Shown here: positions 1 to 10,134 of the stretch, piece after piece | How positions within the stretch are numbered: the first letter of the stretch is position 1 | Layout of the letters: the number at the start of each line of letters is the position of its first letter | NCBI GenBank assembly: GCA_029378245.1 | Contig: JARKIF010000004.1 | Span: 3,100,001-3,164,000 of the forward strand | Length of the DNA: 64,000 nucleotides | Source: Roridomyces roridus | Taxonomy: Eukaryota > Basidiomycota > Agaricomycetes > Agaricales > Mycenaceae | Reading direction: 5' to 3' | Position numbers and translations under genes: made by a program | The notes under the pieces: model-generated | Seen by the model: the letters and a program-made list of their open reading frames with translations, nothing else | Told to the model about the DNA's origin: nothing | The model's database searches: none

Positions 1-2167
1 TCAAGTTTGTTGAATTGGGCTCAGCTGATCAGGTGAGTGGGTTATCATTTTCTGCGTCGAATTCCGGGCTCAAAATCTGTCAGAGCACCGCCCGCCGAAT
101 ATGACGGTAGCTTGCATTTCAATGCCCCCAACGTTGGCCCTGATCTTACTAATACAGCGTTCGAGAGCGTCCTCAGAGCTCAAGGATGGAACTCGGCTGA
201 GTTTCTCAAATACCACAAGAAGGTATGCAGATTCCTTGTTGGTTTGCGATGTTAAAGTCTTGCTCAGTCGCAAACCCTCTGCACTCAAGTCTCAAGCAAG
301 AGCGGTCTGCAACCTGATGCGACTCTCTTTGGTGACGGCCCCATTCTCAACACCCTGCCTCGTTTCACTCCCACCATCAACAAATATTACTACGAAGCGT
401 GTGCTGCACTGAACATTCCATTCAACGCCCATGGGGTACGTACGTCGTTACTGTATGCATGCGTCCCACAGACGACTTTAGGGAGATGGAGACAACGGGG
501 GCGTGTGGCCTGCTCTGGGGGCTATTCATCCGGATACATGCGAGCGAGTCTCTTCGGCGACGGTATAGATTCCCCCTCTTGCCTTCATTCACTCCTTCAA
601 TACCAAATTTTCACAGGCGTACCTCGAACCCAACCGCGGCAAGAAGAATTTGACTGTTTTGACCGATGCGAGAGTTACCCGCGTCGTGTTTGACCAGTCT
701 GTTAAGCCAGTTGTGGCAAAGGCTGTCGAATATGTCGGAGCTGATTCACAGGTGTATACTGTTGAGGCTGAATGCGAGGTCATTCTTTGTGCAGGTGTGC
801 CCTTTCTAGCTGTCTCCGTGTTCTTCATCATACATCTGCTAGGGACGATGTATACACCGCAGATCTTGGAACTCTCTGGTATTGGCGGCAAGCAGCATAT
901 CACTGGGACCCAGCTGGTTGATCTGCCCGGAGTAGGGAATAACTTCCGTGAGTCCGATAATGACTGTTCTTGAACTATCCTTTAAAAGCCATCACAGAGG
1001 TTTGTCTCCTTCGAACTCGGCCGTACTAGACACTCATTCCAACCAGGAGCACGACTCAGTCTTATCCCTGTTCGAAACCGACGCTGCATTGGAGTCGTAT
1101 GATGTGATGTACAACCCCACCCTCGACCCGAAAGTCCTGGCAAATCACAAGAGGGAGTAGTGAGTACTTGCTACCGATCCGAGGTGCAGTTCATATAACT
1201 TCGCTAGCACCGAGAACAAGACCGGGATCTATTCGACAGTCCCACTCTCGTATTGCTATCTGCCACTTTCCACCATCGCCTCTGCGGAGAAGATTCAGAA
1301 AATCAGAGGAATGGCAGCAGCGGCGTCAACGAACACGACCTCCATCCAATCCCCCAAAGCACTCCAGCTGCTTCAACAGTGGATGGAAGACGATGAGGCG
1401 TACCAGATTGAGTATACTCCTCTCACGACGCTTTGATGAACTTGCCACTTATTGTTTGCACCGCAGGCTCATCATGGTCCCGCACTACGTCCCATTCCTC
1501 CCGAACGGCGACTTTGACGCCACCAAGAGATACTGCTTCATCAGCGCCATCCTTCCACACGTCTTCTCCCGTGGTTCAGTACACATCGACCCAGCAAACC
1601 CTACCGGAGCCCCAGTTCTCGATATGGGACAACTCGAGAGCCCGATCGACCGCGAAATTTTCGGTGAAGCTATTCGATTCGTACAGAAGCTGATGGCGCA
1701 GAAGGCGATGAGGGATGGGGCAGGTGTACGTGCTGTGGCTCCCAGTCCAGACGTCCTCGAGACGGATGAGGGGATTCAAGAGTATGTTGCCAACGCGTCG
1801 TTCACGAGCTATCATCCCGTTGGAACGGCGGCGATGTTGCCTCGCGAGGAGGGAGGTGTAGTGGACCACAATCTGCGGGTATACGGGACGGCAAATTTGC
1901 GCGTCGTACGTCCTTTTCTTGATATTGAACCTCGATGTGTTGAGCAGGATATTTCAGGTGGACGCGTCTGTCATTCCGGTGCAGATTAGCGCTCATATAC
2001 AGGGGGTGAGCTCGTCGGCTGCTTGGTTTAATCATGGCTGACCAACGTTTAGACCGTGTATGCTATTGCGGAAAAGGTAAGCCTTCGATGGAGGCGGGAA
2101 CCAGGTAGTTCATGCCATCATTTGACAGGCGGCAGATATTATCAAGGCGGCTTGGGCTGGGAAGTAA
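1..2167 (+). CDS. GMC-family FAD oxidoreductase, 5' end outside window
   Basis: Flavin-dependent oxidation of an alcohol or sugar with transfer to O2 or another acceptor is expected of this family; here only the part after the FAD-binding N-terminus is present. Exons joined by eye give GDGPILNTLPRF, then VILCAG and TPQILELSGIG (GMC signature 2 region), NASFTSYHPVGTAAM and the end TVYAIAEKAADIIKAAWAGK. The His of YHPVGTAAM and the later His of ISAHIQG fit the catalytic His/His or His/Asn pair of the family. One intron near 1405-1460 removes an in-frame stop and restores IELIMVPHY, so the gene looks intact rather than decayed. At least eight short introns are needed. The substrate class (aryl alcohol, alcohol or glucose) cannot be told without the N-terminus. 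Stop TAA is at 2165-2167. Confidence 0.85.
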
Positions 2168-3154
2168 GCGGATGTTTTGAATTCCTGTTGAGTAACTGTT
2201 CGGGAGGTTGGAATAAATGTTGGTTGCCTTTGCGCTGAAGGGGGCACCTCGACGGGTGCGCGGATTTTCCAAACAGAATCCTCCTCGCAGCCGACGTATT
2301 CTGCAGCGTAGGTAAGTTGTGTTGTGTTGGGAATCGATGTTCGAGTGCAGGTAAACGACAGAACGGACACTGCAAAAGAATGTTCAGGAGACGCATTACC
2401 CACTGACCCCGAATCGAACAGGAGTCCTCCTGCTGGCAGATTTGTCGCCACGACTAGCATGTATGTCGCTCGTGTGCCAGTGGGTGTCTGGAGAACTACA
2501 GGCCACAGAACTTGGAAGACAAGGCAGAGTACTTACTCACTGCTTCAGCGCACGATATCATCACCACGGACGTCAGAACCAGATTCAGAATTCCATACGG
2601 GTAGATGTAAGCCTAGACGTTCATGGAAGACGGTAGAAGGCAGGATGGACTCCGATGGAGCAAAGACAGTCAAAGCATCCGAGATTGATGGGATATCATC
2701 GGATATGATCGCCGGCGTGATGCATCAGTGCCACGCGTCTCTTCTCCTCTCCCATCTAAGATCTTTTCGCCGTGCGTCGAGGTCTCTTGATTCGTTTCGT
2801 CTCATAGGTTACCTCTGTCTGGACTCTCTCTGACTTGGCAACTTGTATGTGCATTGACCCGACTGCCACGGCCCACCTACACACTTCCGGTACACGACCT
2901 CAATCTCAACGAACTCCGAGAGACTGAGGGCGAAACTTGACACACTCGCGTGGGTGACTCACCGTGTCCCTTTTTTTTCACTGGTTTCTATTTTCCTAAA
3001 CCTGCTGCGATCCGTAGCCTCCGCGGAGGATTTCTCCGATTGCTTCTCAATCACGTACACATACTCAGCAAGCACACCACGCGGCTAACGCCCTCCTCGT
3101 CTGGTACTCCCTGCCCACTAGCAACGCACCCACGTCCCACATCCCCAGCATCCG
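2168..3154. other. Intergenic, no gene seen
   Basis: ORFs here on both strands are short, overlap each other and show no recognisable family. Only pyrimidine-rich stretches near 2970 stand out. Confidence 0.5.
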
Positions 3155-4312
3155 ATGCCCTTCTGCATGTCAAGCCTGTTTCTCTATCCGCGACGCCTCC
3201 TCTCTTCTATCGCCGCCGCCGTTTCTCGAATATCCGTCTCCACGCTGCGGAGTGTGCATTCTATATGGTCCGGGGCGTGGCTTCTCCAAGGCCAGCCAGC
3301 GTGCGTGTTCTTGCAGCCTCAATCAGACGTAGCTCAAGCCGGCTTCAGCCCATCCCCACCAGCACCGGCAGTCCGAGCACCCGACCGCATCCGCTTCACG
3401 TCCAACTCTCTCGACATCGTGTCCTTTGCCAGGCGCTCATTCTACAACTTCGATATCTGCTCCGAGACGGATGTGGACGGCGATTCAGAACGTATGCAGC
3501 TGTCCGTACTCGTCTCGGAAGACGAAAACGACATGTACACCATCACCAGGCGAGCAGGCAATCTCTACGGCCTCCCCGTGGTGCAATTCTGCGTCCAGAC
3601 GACGTCCCGAGATGAGGTCGTTGCCCTCTTGCGACACATATCGTGGTTCCACGCGTTGCTCGCGCATCTGGTGAGTAAGAACGATGGAGGTGCTGTACTC
3701 CGGATGCACACTGTGTTCGAGGATGAGGATGGTGTTGATGCCGAGGAGGAGCTTGGAGCGGATCTCGTTGAAAGAGGGATCTCGTTGCCAATACCGAGAG
3801 TGGAGCTCCTCCAGCGAGAAGATGACCCTGCTCGGCTTTACTGTTTCACACTCCGGAACGAAGCCTCCAACACTCCGTTCCACGCGCAGTTACTTTCGCT
3901 GAATCCTGAATTGTACGGCGTCTCAGTGCGTAGTCCATTTGAATTTACGTTGAAGGCGAGTAAACTGACACCCCACCAGCTATGGGACTCCGCCCCCAAC
4001 CCTCTCAATATTGGCCAGGACCACCTCGTCGGTGCTCCTCCTGAAGGCGGATTCCGGTTCTTCCTCACCCCCGGGGCAACTGAGGACTCGGGGTTCTTCG
4101 CTCTAGTGGGGACTTTGGATATCGACGAGAGCCGGGAGTGGGAGAGGGAGGCGCCGATTGTGAGTGTTGGGGAGGGGAGGCATGTGCTTGCGCCGGAGTA
4201 TCAGTATCGGGGTCGGGGTGGTGCGGCTTGTGAGGGAGAGCAGGAGGAGGAGGAAATGCCCTCAGTCTCGACGGCTGCGGTCATTGGGCTTACGATGAGG
4301 CAGGTGGGTTAA
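3155..4312 (+). CDS. Hypothetical protein, about 367-385 aa
   Basis: A single long open frame of 385 codons with balanced composition. I do not recognise a family. The first 60 residues are hydrophobic and basic, with a run resembling a signal anchor or mitochondrial presequence. The middle is acidic (FEDEDGVDAEEELGAD). The C-terminus carries an acidic EQEEEEM stretch followed by a short tail. Positions 3926-3979 (54 nt, in frame) have GTGCGT at one end, CTGAC inside and CAG at the other end, so they are probably an intron; removal leaves LYGVS joined to LWDSAP. The start is chosen as the first ATG of the frame and may be too early, since MSSLFLYP a few codons later is equally possible. Confidence 0.6.
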   Translation: MPFCMSSLFLYPRRLLSSIAAAVSRISVSTLRSVHSIWSGAWLLQGQPACVFLQPQSDVAQAGFSPSPPAPAVRAPDRIRFTSNSLDIVSFARRSFYNFDICSETDVDGDSERMQLSVLVSEDENDMYTITRRAGNLYGLPVVQFCVQTTSRDEVVALLRHISWFHALLAHLVSKNDGGAVLRMHTVFEDEDGVDAEEELGADLVERGISLPIPRVELLQREDDPARLYCFTLRNEASNTPFHAQLLSLNPELYGVSVRSPFEFTLKASKLTPHQLWDSAPNPLNIGQDHLVGAPPEGGFRFFLTPGATEDSGFFALVGTLDIDESREWEREAPIVSVGEGRHVLAPEYQYRGRGGAACEGEQEEEEMPSVSTAAVIGLTMRQVG

Positions 4313-4518
4313 ACGAGTCGTACGCGTTGTCCCTCTCGGGAGTGAGTAGACACTGCTGCGCTAGGGTACCTCGATTGTGTAAAGTTGAATGTTCCTTTTT
4401 TTCAAGTTTCTCAACACCTCGTTCGCCCGATGGCCAACCTTTTGCCCTGACTTATTTGAGGAGCGCCGCATAAATGTGCATGGAAAAAAGACAGGGCACC
4501 TTGGGCTTTTAGCAGTAG

Positions 4519-4535
4519 ACCCGAATCGAACGGGA
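4519..4535 (-). repeat. tRNA T-arm-like dispersed motif
   Basis: On the minus strand a perfect TCCCG/CGGGT-type stem encloses TTCGATT, preceded by AAAGCAGGGACA as in several other copies. A CCAGTGGCA stretch further 5' looks weakly like a Pol III A box. Confidence 0.45.
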
Positions 4536-4696
4536 TGTCCCTGCTTTCTGAGGGTTTTAATGTTGCCACTGGGTGAGCCTGACCGTTGCCTCAACAGGTA
4601 TAACAGGGGGGGCGATGAGTGGATGGTTAAATCCCCCCCAAGTTCGACGAACCATTCAACAAGACAAAGAGGCCACTAAAGAATTCTATTCAACCA

Positions 4697-6193
4697 CTAA
4701 TCGGCAGTATACCCCGGTGGCAGTTCTACAATCTCATATTCTGCCCCAGAAGACGGCCCCCCAAGCGACCTCGCTCCGCTGTCCTCGTGCTGCAACAGCA
4801 CAGGTCTCCGCTGCGGGACCAGGGGCAGGGACTTCGGCGCCGTGGACCTCCGAGGGTTTGGAACACGTTGAGGCTGCAGATACATCTTGGACGGTACAGC
4901 ACCACCGCCGTACAGTTGTGAAGCGCTCCATGGATCCGAGCTGTCTGAGCTGGGAAGCGTCTGTCCGGATGTAGACACCAAGGGTCTTCCATTCTGGGGA
5001 GTTGGGAATGGATTCGCAGTGGTCTGCGCTTTCTCGCGATTCCTTGCGCGCCTGCGGCGTCGGATCCACAGGGCCGCAAGGAGCAGCAGGAGAATGATGA
5101 CTACACCGGCTGTGACCCCCCCTGCGATGGCGCCTGTGCTCGAGTGCTTCCGAGCGGCAGCGGCGGCGGTGTTGCTGGATGATGGTGCCGGTAATGCCGT
5201 GCTCGCCGAACCCGAGGGTATGGATGATGACTGTCCCAGAGAGTCGCTCGGCGTAGTGGTGTTGGTCACGTAGAAGATCTTGACAGCGAGAGGCGTGTGG
5301 TCGGCATCGCCGGCGTATACGACAGTAAGGTTGTGTGATCCATCCGCGAGTGGAGGAGTAGTGAAGAACAGTCGGTTGAAATTGGTGCTGCTGGTTGCGC
5401 TCGCGAGGCCAGGCAATGTGAAGGATGTGGGTCCCGCACCGTCGATGAAGTACATCCCTGAGCTCGCGTTGGGCGGGAAAGAATTCATTGTGTGGCCGAT
5501 CAGAGTCGCGGAGGTTCCTGAGTAGGTCTATAAAAGCTTGATTCGCATGTAAGAGATTGAACCAGCTCACCATGAAAGCTCAGCGTCACCGACGCACCAG
5601 GTATCTGTGTAACCTGCTCCCCCGCTGCCTTCCACTGCCCCGCGCTATATGTAAGGGCAGGATCTCCGTCCCCATATATAAGCACCGCAGATGGGAACAC
5701 GGCACCCGAGATGGGTGTATACACCAGGCTATCCAAGAAGAACGGCCGTGTTTTCGACTGGACTTGCACCGTCAAAACATGTTCAGTAGGGTCCAGCGTG
5801 CCCTGCGAGCATAACGGCCAATTGCTCTCGGGCGATGTGAACGTCTTGACTGGAATAGTCTTCCCATCAACCAGACACTCCCAGGTCGGATCCGTGGCAT
5901 TTGTGGTGGGGTCCATGGACATGTCGATGTTGCCTTGGACGGTAATCGACGTACCTGATCTAGATGAGGATGCGTGTCGGACGAGAATAGTCCAAGCACG
6001 CACCATTGAAGGGAAACTGGAACTGAGTATTGCTGGACGTCGTTGCATGCGAGGTGTCGTTATATATCTCCCCGAAGTTCCCATTATCGAGTGTCCTCGG
6101 GTCCGCGACGAACCAATCCTGGGCGTTGTATTGGATGGACGGGTCGGTGTCGTCGACGATCACCTGGCGCAGCGGGACTGACGCGGAGCTCAT
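4697..6193 (-). CDS. Single-pass membrane protein, family copy A
   Basis: Three exons: 6193-6004, 5954-5571 and 5517-4697, with introns of 49 and 53 nt. The N-terminus begins MSSASVPLRQVIVDDTDPSI without a classical signal peptide. An ectodomain of about 270 residues with many N-T/S sites follows, apparently as two related beta-rich halves (TSITVQGN... and TSATLIGHTSN...), then an S/A-rich stalk and one transmembrane helix (GAIAGGVTAGVVIILLLLLA) followed by RRRRR. The cytoplasmic tail ends HEDSGARSLGG...ELPPGYTAD. I know this architecture as common and multi-copy in agaricomycetes, but no function is established. Copies C and D share exactly the same intron positions. The ectodomain is inferred to face outside from the basic stop-transfer cluster and the sequons. 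Confidence 0.8.
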
Positions 6194-7647
6194 GCGCTGG
6201 TGGGAGGAGGGGGAGGGAAAGAAAGAAAGAAAGACTCCGGCGGAATTTCGCTGCCATCGGCGGCCAGGCCCTCGATTGCATCCTCTTTTGGACCCAGGCT
6301 GTCAGAGAGAATTGCAACATGGGTTGATGATATCAATACGTCGCAAGAAGGAAGGAGATGATTCGTTGATGGCAATAGTGGCGTGTCTCGCCGTGGCTTC
6401 TCTGTCTGAACACCTGTGATATCGGTGCTGCGCCACTGGATTCCCATGACGCCGAGCCGGTGCGCTGATCATGGGAAATTGAGCCTTTGCAACCAGATCA
6501 GCAACAAGGTTCACGGTTGGTTTGGTCGCCTTGATGGCACCGTTTCTCTGGGATCCTCGCAACTGCGCTTTGATGTTCAAAACCCTGTTGGCTATCGTCG
6601 ATTCGCTTCCGGCAAGCAAGCGGTGCGTGGCACGTCTAACCGGTCGAGGTACGAGATCACGGTTATTGCGTCTGTCTACGAGAGACTACGTGGCACGGGA
6701 ACTTTGAGTCGAATTGGGATGGCCACCGACTGGCGATGCCTTGTGGCAGGTTGGTATCCGTGACTGATAGCACTGCATAGAAAGGCTATGCCAGAATCCG
6801 GGAGTCATCGCCGCGTCAGGATTCCCAGCAGATTGCTCTTTAGCCCGCCAATACCCATCACCGGCTTCAATGAGGATTTCGCAGACCGAATCGCAGTTCA
6901 TAATTACTTTTCACAAAATACCTCCAATATGGATAAAGAAAAGAATGTACTTATCCATTGTCCGGACTCGGGCCAGGTTCAAGGCTCAATTGTCGCAGGC
7001 GGCGGCCATATCTGCGTGCCACTGGGTGTTTTCCAGCCCCACTGAAGCTCCACTGCTCCAGCTGTAGTCATTGAAGTCCTGGATTTTCGCCTGAAAGGAC
7101 GGCGATCAGCCGATCATAGATCAGGCTATCATCCGGTGGCTGTGCTGGACCTGGCTTTCTTCTCACCGTCATCATCGTCCGATATGGCTCTTTCCTTTGC
7201 TTCCTTGCCTGCGTGCGCTCTGGACCTGCCTCCGGCTTTCTTCCCCTGCCGTTCAGCCAATACATCAATGACCATTTTCACACTGCTGTGTATTTTGTGT
7301 GTACCCGCGTTACACGAGTGCATTGTGCCAGGTTGACCTATTACTGGAAGAGTTTCAGTACTAACATGGTCCCCGAATCCCCTCTACTCCAGGGCACGCT
7401 TGGTCGACAGAGTACATTACTAGTCCTGGTCCCCGGATCGGATCCGGATTACTTCTCCCTCCAATATGGCAGAGACGTAAGGATATTTTCCGGAAATAGC
7501 TCCCTCATCGAAACCCTCTCTGGTGGGCATCAAACGCATGATCAAGTGCATCCGTACTGCGTCTGGGAGCTCAGGGCTCATCTGTCAGATCCACTCCCGA
7601 AGCGTCTCACCAGGCTCTCTTCCACCCTTCATCCCCCGCGCTCATCT
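6194..7647. other. Intergenic between divergent copies A and B
   Basis: This interval separates the starts of two divergent paralogues and so should hold both promoters. A GAAA microsatellite lies at about 6217-6233. No convincing gene was found; ORFs of up to about 115 codons are unconserved-looking shadows. Confidence 0.5.
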
Positions 7648-7944
7648 ATGGCTGCCTCTGACCCTCTTCGCCAGGTGATCGTTGACAACACCGACCCTTC
7701 CATCCGGTACAACGGTGCAGACTGGTTCCCCACCGACGTACGGACCTTGAATAATGGGCATTTCGGACCTGTCTTTAATGCTACGTCGCACGCCACGACG
7801 TCGAGCAATACGGAGTTTAGCTTTACCTTCAACGGTGCGTATTCCATCCCGTAAACTTCCTTTGTCTGGACTCGCACCCAGGCACCTCGATTATGGTTCA
7901 AGGCAACATCGACATGACCATCGACCCCAATACCAACGCCACGG

Positions 7945-9047
7945 TGAAACGGTGCACTAGGGTGCGGCCGTGAAATAGATACTCTGAGTAGAATCGAATG
8001 TAGTGAGATAACTCAACCACAAACTCAACCACTAATCAATCCAAATCTCAACCAATCTAATACTCGTGTGTGTGTGTGTTCGGGGTAGTAGGACAGGCGT
8101 CTCGTCCTTCAAAACCTCGGTACAACGTCAAAGGCAACTCTCGGGGGTTCAAGCTCGTCGTGTTCGAACGCGCAGTCTCAAGCTAACTAGCCGGGGCTCA
8201 GTCAAACTCTGGTCTCTAGGTTGTTGTTCTGAGCAATTTATTGTCCGCACTGGTCTCACAGATTGGAGGGGTAAAATCTACTACTCTACATGCTGTTTTG
8301 CTATGGCTTTTATACATTTTGCGGACTGAAGAATATATATGGTATCTGTGATGCCAAGGCCTCCTCTGGCCAATGGCATAGCTCTCATTCCTCTTTCTGA
8401 TCAGTTCGTCAGGATTGCGTGCTTGATGCCTCAGTCAGCCGTCGATCCTCACGTGCTGCCGGAAGTTCCAGAACGCTCCATCGGTTTATCTCTTTCCCTC
8501 TCAGACTGGCCGGAGGTTTCCTTCTGCCTTAGATGCCTGAACCAGTCTGCCGGGGGCTTGCTAGGCAGGTAATCAACCCGCCCGAGCCTCATCATCGATA
8601 ATTGTGTCTCGGTTGGCTTTGGAGCCGGTGATGCCGGAAGTCGGCACTCGCGGCTTGTCAAACTTCTCTTTCTCAGTATCTCTGATATGTCTCCGGCAGA
8701 CGTTTCCTGACGTCCGGCCCCTACGTGCGTGCCTGAATGGTTGGGTAATGCAACATTCGTAATAGTCTGGTCTGATCTCCCCGGGTTCAACTCCCGGTGA
8801 GTACGGTTCGAGTATTGTCTCTGTTGGTAGGTGGGACGGGCAGTCCCTTCTGATCCTCTTGGTTACTCTCGGGCAGTAGTACACAGTCGTCAACTAATTC
8901 CCAAAGCCCTTGAGTTTAATACACTGCCCCGAGGCGGACATGTACCCTCAACATTGATGTTATGCCTCACTGTTCCCGGGACTTGCTTGTAAGCTGGAAA
9001 CACGATATTTCGTAAATTCCCGGCGTGTAAAAGTACACTGCTTATCA
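7945..9047. mobile_element. 1.1-kb TG...CA insertion, probably a solo LTR
   Basis: The insert begins TGAAACGG and ends CTTATCA, and is flanked by ACGG at 7941-7944 and 9048-9051. TG...CA ends with a short direct repeat fit an LTR; 4 bp is at the low end for LTR elements, and one changed base would make it 5. TATA-like AT-rich stretches near 8310-8340 could be an LTR promoter. No long ORF and no internal retroelement domain are present. Confidence 0.5.
8728..8812 (+). other. tRNA-like segment with A- and B-box look-alikes
   Basis: GCCTGAATGGTTGGGTAATGC resembles a tRNA D-arm/A box, split here as GCCTGAATGG and TTGGGTAATGC. It is followed about 35 nt later by a perfect T-arm, CCGGG-TTCAACT-CCCGG. 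The acceptor strands do not pair, so a functional tRNA is unlikely. A tRNA-derived SINE or relic inside the insertion is the better reading. Confidence 0.4.
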
Positions 9048-10134
9048 ACGGATCCCGCCTGGCAGTGTCTCGTCGACGGAAAACCAATTCCAAACAAGAC
9101 ATTCACAGGTTCAGAGAGCAATTGGCCACTCTGTTCTCTGGGCACCCTTACTCCAGAGGAACATCAGTTGAAGGTGCTGGTGCAGTCAAGAACACGGCCT
9201 TTTTTTCTGGATAGTTTGGTGTATACACCTATGCCTGGGGCGGTGTTTCCATCTGCGGTGTTGATCTACACTGATTCAGATCCTGCGCTGACCTATAGCG
9301 CGCAGTGGGAGGAGGCGGGGGAGAAGGTGACACAGATCCGTGGCGCGTCAGTAACCTTGAATTTCCACGGTGAGTTCATCTACATTGGAATCTAACTGCC
9401 TACATCTCTCTTCAGGAACCTCCGCGACTCTCATCGGCCACACATCCAACTCCTTCCGTCACAAAGCGAGCTCGGGGAGTTATTTTATCGACGGCACAGG
9501 ACCCACGCTCTTCACATTACCTGGCCTCCCGAGCGCGAACAGCGAAACACAGTACAACACACTGGTCTTCACCACTCCTTCGCTCGCCGACGACTTCCAT
9601 AATGTCACCGTCGTATACGAGGGTGGCAGCGAACACACGCCTCTCGCTGTGAAGCACTGGCATGTCACCAACACCACGGAAAACGATGCCCCCGTACAGG
9701 GATCGCCGTCGAGCTCAGCGACGGTGAATCAGATTCCGACTTCTGCTTCCCAGGGTGGTGTCGCTTTTCTCGCTCGACGGGCGAACACTGGTCTCATCGT
9801 CGGCGGTGTCATTGCCGGGATCCTCGTCGTCGGAGTCCTGCTCGTGGTCCTGTATATCCTGCGGCGGAGGCGAAGAGTCCGTGCTACACGTCTAGACGGT
9901 GTGACGTATCCGACGATCCCGATGCATAGGCATGTGGATGATAGGGGCAGCAGTGTATCTCCAATTCCAATGACATTCCCAGCCGTGTCACGTCCTGCCA
10001 GCTGGATCTCCCGAGCCGGCTCGGCGGAGACTTGGACTTTGCACGGCCGGGATAGCCGGGTCTCTTCCACACCACCCTCTCCAAGCAAGGACTCTTGGTA
10101 CGAACAGCCGCAGCTGTACGGACTGCCCCGGTAG

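Larger units (their letters stand above)
7648..10134 (+). pseudogene. Single-pass membrane protein, copy B, split by insertion
   Basis: Exon 1 is 7648-7834, exon 2 starts at 7882, and exon 3 is 9416-10134, with the same intron positions as copy A. Exon 2 stops after PNTNAT at 7944 and resumes in frame with DPAWQCLVDG at 9052, so 7945-9047 is an insertion in the coding exon. Removing it and one ACGG leaves an open frame throughout, which implies a recent event. The transmembrane helix (LIVGGVIAGILVVGVLLVVL) and RRRRR cluster are present. The tail ends QLYGLPR and lacks the HEDSGAR...PPGYT end of copies A, C and D. As it stands no full protein can be made unless the insertion is spliced out, for which I see no clear signal. 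Confidence 0.75.

Noticed and set aside
1168..1989. 273-codon ORF in the GMC gene taken as one exon
   Set aside because: Its first part is read in the wrong frame; splicing around 1405-1460 gives the conserved protein instead.
2324..2833. 169-codon plus ORF after the GMC gene
   Set aside because: No family resemblance, arginine/serine-biased, and overlapped by equal-sized minus ORFs.
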